A stretch of DNA of 64,000 nt from Dolomedes plantarius (Eukaryota; Arthropoda; Arachnida; Araneae; Dolomedidae), in contig OU015490.1 of assembly GCA_907164885.2 (NCBI GenBank), forward strand, positions 10,066,516 to 10,130,515, read 5' to 3'. Under the pieces are notes generated by a model. The model worked only from the letters and a program-made list of their open reading frames with translations. It was not told the DNA's origin and ran no database searches. The translations under genes were made by a program, and so were the position numbers. Positions 10,622 through 19,432 of the stretch are shown here, piece by piece (position 1 is the first letter of the stretch; each line of letters opens with the position of its first letter).

Positions 10622-11545
10622 CAGGGTGATTTTTTTGAAACTGACACTACTCAGATCCATCTGTAGCGCGATCTATCAGCGGGAATTCCACCAAAATTGA
10701 TTGAAGGACTATGGACGACATGGGAAAAAGTTTCCGTAAAATAAAAAGTAGTTCCAAAAGTCGCCGATAGGAGAAGATATGGCGCTTTTGTTGTCGGCGC
10801 ACCCGAGAATTTGCATAAAAGGCAAGTAAAACATCAAAATATAAATTTACGACTATGTAGTCGACAGCAGCGCCAGTATTTCGGGCTATAAAGATAAGGG
10901 ATGAATACTGAAAAAGTTGTAAACAGACAAATGAATAACAAAGAAATCTCACTGCAACACCACTTTATGCAGTAATTACACTTCTCCCTCCTTCTATGTG
11001 ACCACAGTCCTGATGGACGACACATTGCATCCTGAACACTACGTTCTCAACGGCCGAGCGTAACATGTCACCAGGAATGTTCCTCAAAGTCCGGGATATG
11101 TTGTCCTTTTGGGCCGCAAAGTTCGAGACTCGACCAAGATACACCCTAGACTTTAAATAACCCCACAGAAAATGTCACATGGGTTAGATCCGGGGAGCGA
11201 GGTGGCCATGCAAATGGCGGCTGATGACCCTTTCTTCTGTAAAGTGAAGGCGCAGCAGACTCCGCACCGATCTTTGTAGCCCGAAATACTGGCGCTGCTG
11301 TCGACTACGTAGTCACGAATTTGCATTTTGATGCTTTACTTGTATTTTATGCAAATTCTCGGGTGCGCCGGCAACAACAGCGCCATATCTTCCCCCATCG
11401 GCGACTTTTGGAACTAATTTTTTTTTTCATGGAAACTCTTTCCCATGTCGTTCTTAGTCCCTCTATCAATTTTGGTGGAATTCCGGCTGATAGATCGCGC
11501 TGCATGTGGCTCTGAGTAGTGTCATTTTAAAAAAAAATCCCCCTG
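10622..11545 (-). mobile_element. Foldback mariner-like element, complete copy
   Basis: The termini are CAGGGTGATTTTTTT and CAGGGGGATTTTTTT (inverse of the right end), with TA at 10620-10621 and 11546-11547. The inverted homology extends about 270 bp inward from each end (11275-11545 against 10622-10900). The interior holds a short minus-strand transposase remnant. A second copy occupies 1-486. Confidence 0.8.
11098..11220 (-). pseudogene. IS630/mariner-type transposase fragment
   Basis: About 40 codons read PPFAWPPRSPDLTHVTFSVG and a following LFK. This matches the segment around the last catalytic residue of mariner-like transposases, usually WPPRSPDLTP-D-F-LWGYLK. A TAG follows directly (11146-11148). 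In this copy the residue expected to be the third catalytic acid is not preserved (HVTF in place of P-C/S-D-F). It is a relic with no coding potential. Confidence 0.6.
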
Positions 11546-11841
11546 TATATCATATTTTCTTTCTTTTTTTATTTGTTTGTATGATTTTGTTAAGGCTGTT
11601 ACAATTCGTAAAAAAAGCCCTTTCGGTGTGGAACGTAGATGATTTTAGTCAATGTTATTGAATTTTGAGGTCAAAAAAGCAGAAAGCAGCGATGCTTATA
11701 CTTTCTGTCTTCGCAACGAGCTTGTCAGATTCAGGTCATATCGATGACGAACTTGAATAATTGTTTTCTTGGCGAGAAGCGGGAGATCAAGATACGCTCA
11801 AATATAACTCACCGAAAAAAATGAGAGAATAATGCAAGGTA

Positions 11842-12201
11842 GGGCGCGGTAGCCCAGTTGACAAAAGCAGCGGGCCAGTGATCTGAACGTCCCTGGTTCG
11901 ATGCTCGGCGCTGCAAATCAACCGCCGTGTTCACTAATGGTGGCTGGGGCACGTAAAATAGGGCATAGCTACAATGTCCTCCAAGTTCTCAAATTTACCT
12001 CTGGAAGTGCGGGGTCAAGTGTTCCGGTCTTGTCACTTGACTCGGTTGTAAATTACGGGACCGGTCATTTAGCCAAGTCGGACTCCGACCCTTGTGGTGC
12101 TAATTCAAAACAGGAGCCGCACCTTCATCGCCCATAGCCTTCGGGACTTGGTATGATGCTTGATGTCGGTCAAGTGGCATAAGCAACAACAACAACAACA
12201 A
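11842..12201 (+). repeat. tRNA-derived SINE (family B)
   Basis: The head GGGCGCGGTAGCCCAGTTG carries an A-box-like segment and the B-box GGTTCGATGC. The body shares GTCAAGTGTTCCGGTC and CAAGTTCTCAAATTTA with the copy at 52490-52840. The 3' end is GGCATAAGCAACAACAACAAC. It has the same (AAC)n tail type as family A although the body differs. Confidence 0.85.
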
Positions 12202-12627
12202 AATAGGTGAAATAAACGAATTCAGCCGTGATTTTATAAAGTGGATGACTCATGATTTTTATATCCAAGATATGCGTTTTCCTTTACTACATGAATTACC
12301 ATCAATTTTATAAAAAACTTACATTAAAAGAAACTTTTAAGCCAGTGTGGTGTCGTGGCCCCACATCTAAATTTCCCGATTCACGAGAAGTATTTTTAGA
12401 GAGAGGACAAAGCTGTTTACTAGAGTTAACCCCTTGCGCACCATGACGTACATGTGGACGTCATGAAATTCTGTGACCCAAAACCATGACGTACATATGT
12501 ACGTCATTTTTTTTCAGCCCATTCACTGTAATTGTTGCTTGGTTATTAAGCTAGGCGTGAAAATTGTGGGTTGGTAATGTGAGCTGTATGATGTTCTCAA
12601 TTTCATTCATTTATTTTCCGTTATGTA

Positions 12628-14027
12628 CACTGCTGGCCACCCAAATTGCAACACCATGAAAGACAAGAGATATCACAACAAAATTTATTTTGTAGATAAC
12701 ATGTTGACCAAGTATCAAATGATCAAATTTATAGACTTCTATGAAGTGTGGTTCCTGCCAAAATCAGTAGCCAGAGTAGCCGCCATTGTTGGAGATCACC
12801 GCTGCCACACGCCTCGGCATTGATTCAAAGAGACTTTGGATGAGTTCTTGGGGTACAGCAGACCAAGCAACTTCCACACGTTGACAAAGTTGATCTGCTG
12901 TGGCAGCTGGGGATGGAATCTGGGTCAATCGTGGAGCAACCATGGACCACATGTTTTCTATCGGCGAAAGATCCGGAGAGCGAGGCGGCCAGGGAAGCAA
13001 TTGAATCTGGCGATTGACGAAGAACCGTTGGACAATGCGTGCCACGTGTGGTCGCGCATTATCCTGTTGAAATATGGCTGTGGGCAAGCCCTGAAGGTAA
13101 GGAAGGACAACTGGCTCCAACACCTCGGAGATGTAGCGCTGGCTGTTTAAAGTACCGGCAATGCGTACTAGAGGTATGCGAGAGTGATATCCAATGCCGC
13201 CCCATACCATAACACCCGGTGCAGGACCAGTGTGGCGGTGCATAACTCAGCATCCTCTCTTCACGGTGTCTCCAGACTCGAATGCGACCATCATGGTGTT
13301 GCAGACAGAAGCATGACTCGTCAGTAAAGACAATTTCATTCCATTCTGCCGTCCACATCTTTCTGTCATCGCACCATTGGCGGCGGAGACGTCTGTGGTT
13401 CTGCGTCAAGGGTAGACAAAGCAATGGACGTCTTGCGGACAGACCACTCTGCTGTAAACGGCGTCGAATGGTACGCGCAGACACTGGATGATGCGTTACA
13501 GACTGCATGTGCTGTGCTATGGTTCGTGATGTGACTGAGCGATCCGTCACTGCCATGTGCACAATTTGCCTGTCATCACGTGAAGTGGTGCGCTGAGGTG
13601 GATGCGATCGAACACACCGGTCCGTCGTACCCTCCTGCATCCAACGATCACATATCCGCATTACAGTTGTTTGGTTTCGTCCAACACGACTACCGTTTTC
13701 CCTGAAAGATAATCCACAATCTCAGTAGGCCACTATCCTTCCTCTGTCGAACTCGGATACTTGATCAAAAGATGATCGCTGTTTTCGACGAGGCATAATT
13801 GATCGTTTTTTGAAAAAAACACAAGAAAAACACAATTGCCGAACTTGAAATCGTCGAAATCTCCAAGCCTTAAATAGCGCTTTGAAGTGGCGCCACAGGC
13901 GCGCGTGATGTGCGTCTGCGCTGAAATTCTAATCATTTGCATATCTCACCTCCGCTAATGCATGTTGTAAATTTCATGTTATTTGCATGTTTCCTTCAGG
14001 GTGTTGCATTTACAGTGGCCAGCAGTG
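12628..14027 (-). mobile_element. Full-length Tc1 element
   Basis: The termini are CACTGCTGGCCACCCAAAT and CACTGCTGGCCACTGTAAA (inverse of right), with TA at 12626-12627 and 14028-14029. At 1400 bp it has the usual Tc1 size. It is inserted in the TTAA element at 12430-14286. Confidence 0.93.
12764..13796 (-). pseudogene. Tc1 DD34E transposase, one stop and one frameshift
   Basis: This would be a cut-and-paste transposase acting on the element's own ends. Reading from the ATG at 13796: a helix-turn-helix N-terminus (SEFDRGRIVAY), an in-frame TGA about 25 codons in, the second HTH region, the first catalytic Asp in VFTDESCF, then a 1-base frameshift near 13245. After it come GPAPGVMVWGGIGY, the second Asp in FQQDNARPHVA, and the Glu in PDLSPIENMW. 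Length is about 344 codons, normal for Tc1. All three catalytic acids survive, so inactivation is recent. The stop and the shift still prevent a full product. Confidence 0.92.
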
Positions 14028-14789
14028 TATTTGCTATATAATTTTGCTTCTATATTTATTACTGAAACGTAGATTTTTCAGCATTTTGCAAGTTTTTCAG
14101 ATCTTTGTAAACAAGATAAATATAGTGTAATAATAGCTTTGAAGTACAAATAATGTATCATTTTCCAAATTTACATATTACTCATGTATTCTGAATTCAA
14201 ATACATCCCAAATTTCAGTTTCAAGAAAATCGAAGAAATCTGGTTTTCAGTGTATTTAATGGTAAGTCAACTTAATGCGCAAGGGGTGAAGTGCTCTTTA
14301 TTAGTTTCGTTGATTCGTCTTATTTACAAGTATAGGTACAACGCAGTTTCGTACAACATCTAATCTGCACCGCCAGACAATCAACGTAATGCATTATCGT
14401 TCAGAATAGCAGGTATGTCTATCCTTACTCTATCGATGGCCTTCGGTGCTCTATCTCAGAGCAGCAGCTCCCCTGTCAGTCTCTCGTAGCTCAGTCCTCC
14501 GCTAATCCTCTTTGCATCCGGGCTTGCCTTTTTAAGTCCCCTCAAAACTTCTCGAACCTTCTAGATTTCTTTTCAGAAACTCTTGGCGGTTCAATACAGA
14601 CTTTCCCGCGGTGTTTAACGACTTCCGGTGTCCTTAATAATGCTGAGGCTGGACATCACATCCGCTGATCATTTTCCGCTAATGAAATTTAATAATTATA
14701 AACACATTTCTATACCTGTTTAGAGAATAGGCCACATGTGTCAAAGGTCGGTTATAGCCACGTTGCTACACTAGGTTCTTCATAAAACT

Positions 14790-14956
14790 GGATCAAAATG
14801 AAAATGTTGCTAAAACAGAAGAAAAATTTCTTCATGGAAGAAATGATGTCATTTCAGAGTGGATCCATTATCGTAGAAACATAAAATTTCTAGAACAGGA
14901 TCACATCTTGTACATGTCGATGAAACATGGGTCGCTAGTAACCTCACATTCGGTAA
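14790..14956 (+). pseudogene. DDE transposase fragment (weak)
   Basis: One plus frame reads FLHGRNDVISEWIHYRRNIKFL. After a frameshift the next reads YVDETWVASNLTFGK. The pair resembles the arthropod DDE family with R-DIV-WR--YLR-I followed by Y-DETWVN, in which the Asp of DETW is the first catalytic acid. The match is short and from memory of family patterns, so the call is tentative. Confidence 0.35.
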
Positions 14957-15060
14957 ATAGTAGTAACCGCTTGACAAAGATGAAGTTTTTCAAAACGATC
15001 ACGCTTCGTGTGTAGTCATTGATTTGTATGCAGACAACCCGATGGCTTATGCAGATCCTA

Positions 15061-15817
15061 TATACTGTGGCAATTTCCCCCTCCTCTAGGCGAGCAGAAA
15101 GAAAATTAAAATCGTCGCTAGCCGTGAACCGATTCTAAAGAATGACAAGCCCCCGAGCGAAGAGGAGCTACAATGAAACACCTCTTCGGGGCGCGCTTTT
15201 AGGATAAAAGGCCGGTGGACTGGCGCCTTGCCTTGACGTTAAACTACAATGAAAGGAACGCCCCCCCTTGACACACTACCTTAACGAGGTAGCCGGGCGA
15301 TTAAGATACAATAATCCTTATCGTTTTGCACACGGCCTAGGCGGACCAGCCTATCCGAATCGAGCTTGAGAGACGGAGGCTGTTAGAAATTCCGCCAGGG
15401 ATCAAGCTTTTAAATAAGCCGACGAGAGCTTGAAAGCCAGATTTGAGATATTGAGAGATTAGAAGCCAGAGTTTAGGAGTGATAGCTGATCTCCTAGCTC
15501 CACTCAATTTGAGTGACTTTGCTATTTTTTTAGGCTCAGCCCTCTGCGTGAAGAAGGCCGCTTCTCATCGAGAAAGGTCGGGGAAAGCGATCGAAACTTG
15601 ATCTCCCCAGTTTTGTTATTTCTGAGAAGCTGCTAGCTTCCAGTGGAAGAATGTGTGTAGAGCCGACTAAAACTCTGTGTTAATCCACGTTTCATCTGCG
15701 GAGATACAATCTCATCTGATCTTAATCTTTCGCTAAAGGACTGAATTCGACAGCTATTTCTCCCGTGACCTGACCGGGAGTCATCTCACTACAGCGTCAG
15801 TAGCGTCACAGGTTACG
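15061..15817. other. GC-richer non-coding stretch inside a probable LTR element
   Basis: No frame is open. The composition is closer to 50% GC than the flanks. If the LTR at 15818-16027 is a minus-strand 5' LTR, this would be its leader. ACAATGAAA recurs at 15170 and 15246. No gag or pol coding is recognisable. Confidence 0.3.
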
Positions 15818-16027
15818 TGTAACGCAGACAGCTTAACTAAAATCGAGACTTTTAAGATTAATGAATTACACATTTATTTAACAATCACACGGTTAAGCCG
15901 CGATCTAATTTTATATAGTACACAGTGAAGTACGTAGAAGTCGGAGTAGTTCGAGGAATTTCTGGAACCTCTCGAGGTAGGGACACATAGTGTTTGCTTT
16001 TGACACTAATCGCAGGAAAACGTTACA
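15818..16027 (-). repeat. Possible short LTR (210 bp), minus strand
   Basis: The ends form a perfect inverted pair TGTAACG / CGTTACA with TG...CA termini. On the minus strand a TATA-like TATATAAAATTAG is followed by AATAAATG, the promoter and poly(A) order expected in an LTR. No second LTR or target duplication was identified, so it is either a truncated element or a chance arrangement. Confidence 0.4.
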
Positions 16028-16860
16028 ATACAAAGCAAACATGACCGTCTGAGACTATCATGTCCAGGAAGCTACTTTATAGTCGAACTAGCTGAAAACC
16101 CGTACTTCGCTACGGAGTACATTTAAATTAAATACAACTGTCAATGTATGCAATTAATGCCAAAAATATGTATAAATATATTTATAATAAATACAACGAT
16201 CAATGTATGCAATTGATGTAAAAAAAAACGAAAAAAATATATTTATAAAAAATCGTAACGGATATTTTTATAGACAAAATAATGTAGAAGAAAATGCTCA
16301 AGTTAAAAATGATTGGACATACTAAAGAATATAGTACAGTTAATATAGTACAGTTTGAGGAACATATCTTTTACTGTATTTTAATATTTTTTTGGATAAT
16401 GTCCAATCGTCTGCCGCATTAGCAAGAAAAGAAATTTTTTTTTGTCTATTTAGTTGTTATGCACGTGACGATAAATTTATTTAAAGTACCAGAAAAAGAA
16501 ATCACGTGATCAGCATTTAATAAATTAAATTCTAAAAATGAATCTTTAAAAATTCACCAAAAATCAGAAAATGGAGATAAAGATTCGAAAAATATTTCAT
16601 TTTAAAGGAATTTTTATGATCTTTCTCGTGATATAAATTTTATAACCCTCAAATAATTATTTTAAATGCAAACTTAAAAAAAGTTACTAAAACAGCTTAA
16701 AAATTTAATTTTAAAAAATCTAAGAAGAATTTTTCAAAAATCTTTCTTAGTGCACCCCTACACTATAAGAAGAATCACCATGCAAAATTTCAACCCTTTA
16801 GGTCCAGCGGTTTGGTCTGTACGTTGTCAGTCAGTCAGTTAGTTACGGAACTGTTTTATA

Positions 16861-17983
16861 CAGTGGACGGTTGTTAATTCGAACTCGGTTAATTCGAACT
16901 TTCGGTTAATTCGAACTAATCCAAAGGCCCCCAAAAACTTGTATTGGGATTAATGTTAAAAATATCTCATTAATTCGAACTAAATTTTTATCACTTTGGT
17001 TAATTCGAACTAAAAATTTGACAAATTAAATTTCTTTTTCCGAGTTTTAAGGAGAAAATACAAGCTGTATTTATTATTTTGTTTGTCAAAATCATCTGTA
17101 TTTCTTTGTAAAGAGGCACACGCCTGCATTCCTAGACTATTGCATTTCCGCTAAACGTTAGTGGCTATTGTATTTTTGTTTAGATTGTGGTGAAAATTAC
17201 GACATTACCATGCTGACAGCTATAAATGATCTATACGCCGCATCCGATGATGTTAAAGAAAGCACAATTAGTAATTGTTTTCGTCATGCTAAATTCATGC
17301 ACGCCGAAGAGAACAATCATATCGAAGAATGTGACGATATTGATACAGATTTGAAAAAGAAGATCTGAATTCAAAAAATTTAACGGTGATAACGTTACTT
17401 TTTCTGAATATGCAAGGGTAGATGAAGACGTGGAAGTGTCGGGAAAACTGAGCGATGATGACATAATAAAAAATATCCAAGAAGATGAAATAGAAGAGAC
17501 CTTATCGAAATCAGATGAGAATGCAGAGACTGTTAAGCGCCCTAATGATCAAGTCATAATGGACTCTATTAAAACTCTGAAAGCATTTATTCAGATGGAA
17601 CCTTTCTCCAAAAATGAATTGAAATGTTTACTTGGAATCGAGAAGCTGGCTGAAAAATGTAAACATCATAAATAAAACTTAGAATCCATTTTACAGTTTT
17701 TCCCAAAAGTGTAATTCATATTTTTAATTAAAGTTTACTTTCTGCTGCATATCTTCTGCTTCATTTTATGATTAAGTTAAATCTGTATTGCTTTTTAATA
17801 TATTTAATTTTAGATAACATAGTAAAATATGTTTTCTGGGGTTATACATACTAGGAGATTTTTATTCTTCAGTGATACCCTTTTAAAGTTATATATTTTC
17901 TCTTAACATCGGATAATTCGAACTTCGGATAATTCGAACTTTTTTGTGAGAACCTTTGAGTTCGAATTAACGAGCGTCCACTG
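16861..17983 (+). mobile_element. Tigger/pogo transposon, deleted
   Basis: The termini are CAGTGGACGGTTGTTAATT and CAGTGGACGCTCGTTAATT (inverse of right), with TA at 16859-16860 and 17984-17985. At least four TTAATTCGAAC units lie behind the left end and two CGGATAATTCGAAC units behind the right. Only the 3' part of the transposase remains. Confidence 0.9.
17168..17674 (+). pseudogene. Tigger-type transposase, C-terminal part
   Basis: The first frame reads ITMLTAINDLYAASDDV then STISNCFRHAKF, the helix that follows the DDE core in TIGD4/6-like proteins. A frameshift near 17365 moves to a second frame with a stretch of Asp/Glu (VDEDVEVSGKLSDDDI), then IKTLKAFIQMEPFSKNELKC, ending at 17674. 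Catalytic core and CENP-B domains are missing. The 3' end of the coding sequence is about 300 bp from the right terminus, as expected. Confidence 0.8.
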
Positions 17984-18207
17984 TATATATAGATAATAAA
18001 ATAATACGATACTATGATTTTCTTATCCCATTTCTCAGGAAATGCAATCAAATTATTTAGTAAAATGGAAAAAAGCAGATTTTTTTTTAAGTTGAACCAA
18101 TAAAGGGCATTAATTTTCTTTAAATTAAAAAAATACCCACCACTTTTGAAACAGCCCGTGACAAGGAAACATACTCTATCAGCTCAGCAGCCATTTCCCT
18201 TGTACCG

Positions 18208-18389
18208 TCACTGCTTTCGACCAGTAAGCTCCTGCTCACTAGGGTTAGCAAGATCCACGACGAACTGTAGATGTTTACTATATCAATAGAACTAATGCGG
18301 CTGTACAGTAACACTTACGATGTCTGGTACGATATATTCATAGCATCTTTTCATCGGGCATCCACGATAATGTGAATCTAAAATATCTG
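18208..18389 (-). CDS. Candidate last two exons of an unknown gene
   Basis: Exon 18319-18389 is bounded by a CAG acceptor and a perfect GTAAGT donor, and reads DILDSHYRGCPMKRCYEYIV then PDI. The next exon, 18208-18264, follows a CTACAG acceptor in phase and reads FVVDLANPSEQELTGRKQ before TGA. The joined peptide looks protein-like and has no family I recognise. Caveats: the intron would be only 54 bp, the acceptor tract of the first exon is weak, and no upstream exon was identified because 18439-18800 is a dispersed repeat. An alternative frame across 18120-18264 is also open. Confidence 0.3.
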
Positions 18390-18438
18390 CTGCGTCAGAT
18401 CAGATACTTAGAAACCCCAGCGACAGGTATAATAATTA

Positions 18439-18800
18439 CAAGATAAAAAGAAGTTTTTATATGCCATGTTTTTAAATTTTCTGTTGAATCATATAAACTT
18501 GACAATTCTATGTATTAATAAATACTTTTTAAAATTTTTTTTGACGAATTATCCCATCAACTTGAAAGAAAAGGAAGTTAATTGGAAGTTAAGTTGCATT
18601 TAACTTTTCGTTCCCGTTCCGGCCAATAGATGGCTGCACCGGTCTACAAAACAATATTAACTGAAAATAACTGAAAATTAATTTAATTCTGCTTAAAGAT
18701 GGTTAAAAGTATTAAAATAATGCATTGTCATCGTGTTCTGAGCTATTCTAAAAGTTTCAAATGTCTAGCTAGTCGGGAAGTTAGTTAAAAATCAATTGAA
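18439..18800. repeat. Dispersed repeat, copy at 53694-54190
   Basis: Most of this segment matches 53694-54190, including CATGTTTTTAAATTTTCTG, GCACCGGTCTACAAAAC (variant) and CTAGCTAGTCGGGAAGTTAG. Termini were not resolved. The copy at 53.9 kb has extra palindromic insertions. It is non-coding. Confidence 0.65.
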
Positions 18801-19014
18801 AGATTTGTACTGGACAAACACATGCAAACAAACACACAAAGAAGAAAGCAAGTTAATAAAAACACGGGAAAAATGCGGGCGGATCTTTGAACAGGCGTTT
18901 TATAAGGTTAAGACTTATAAAGTAAATTAACATCTGAGTTAACTGATTTTCAACGGGGATGCCACACTGGAAAATGCTACGCATAGTATTCCCTCTCACT
19001 GTGGATATCCGTAA

Positions 19015-19270
19015 GGCCGTCTGCACACGGAGCAACTCAAAAGAAACTGATAACCGACTCCAATCACAAACGAGTCCGTGATGACTCGTAACCTTTGTAA
19101 TTGAATGGAGCCACGCACATGGCGCAACTGGTTTGTTTACAAACCCGTAAACGGGTTTGTAACCAGTTGCGTGGCTCCATTCAATTACATAGGTTACGAC
19201 TCATCACGGACTGGTTTGTGATTGGAGTCGGTTATCAGTTTCTTTTGAGTTGCTCCGTGTGCAGACGGCC
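19015..19270. repeat. Complete palindromic MITE (GGCCGTCTGCACACGG)
   Basis: A 256-bp, almost perfect palindrome. Each roughly 115-bp arm begins GGCCGTCTGCACACGG, and the centre contains GGTTTGTTTACAAACC. TAA lies immediately outside on the left and TTA on the right, which would fit a PIF/Harbinger-type 3-bp target, though superfamily is unproven. It ends about 160 bp upstream of the secreted-protein start codon. Confidence 0.85.
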
Positions 19271-19432
19271 TTACTCAACATTACGACACCTTTTAAATCC
19301 ACGTGTGTATATTGATAGATTATTTCAAACTAAGGTAAGTTTCGTTTCGTATTCCAATAGGGGGTTGAGAACTGAAATGAAAATAAAGTTCAAACACTTT
19401 TCTTTACATTTTCAGGTTTGTGACTCTGAACC

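Larger units (their letters stand above)
12430..14286. mobile_element. TTAA element with CCCCTTGCGCA ends, hosting a Tc1
   Basis: The left end CCCCTTGCGCACCATGACG follows TTAA (12426-12429). The right end TGCGCAAGGGG is followed by TGAA, a mutated TTAA. Behind the left end there are two GACGTACAT...ACGTCAT inverted units. TTAA insertion and a short CCC(T) terminus fit the piggyBac type. No piggyBac transposase is present and the interior is mostly the inserted Tc1. Confidence 0.7.
12346..14770. mobile_element. Solo-LTR-like repeat, split by a TTAA element
   Basis: The left piece 12346-12429 and right piece 14287-14770 match the two ends of the repeat at 19711-20745. It begins TGTGGTGTCGTGGCCCCACA and ends GCCACGTTGCTACA, so it has TG...CA ends as LTRs do. 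Relative to 19711-20745 about 480 bp of middle sequence is missing. No clear target duplication was found, so LTR status is a likely but unproven call. Confidence 0.5.
16088..17993 (-). mobile_element. Non-autonomous Helitron split by a Tigger element
   Basis: On the minus strand the 5' end is TCTATATATA at 17993, after host A. The 3' end is a perfect 16-nt hairpin CCGTAGCGAAGTACGG, then GTTTTCAGCTAG at 16088, followed by host T. After the 5' end the sequence has ACTGACTGACTGAC repeats, as many arthropod Helitrons do. The Tigger element inserted at a TA within the first 15 bp. About 780 bp is Helitron. No Rep/helicase is present. Confidence 0.85.

Noticed and set aside
11860..11930. tRNA gene candidates suggested by A and B boxes (also at 29900, 30161, 31150)
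   Set aside because: The acceptor and anticodon stems do not pair and each is followed by a SINE body, so they are SINE heads.
15818..16027. Confident naming of this LTR as Copia or BEL
   Set aside because: Only TG...CA ends and promoter-like signals are visible; no coding region or second LTR supports a family name.
18120..18264. Alternative minus frame SSWILLTLVSRSLLVESSDG onward
   Set aside because: It is out of phase with the upstream exon, and its far end has only a weak donor. Kept as an alternative reading, not as a feature.
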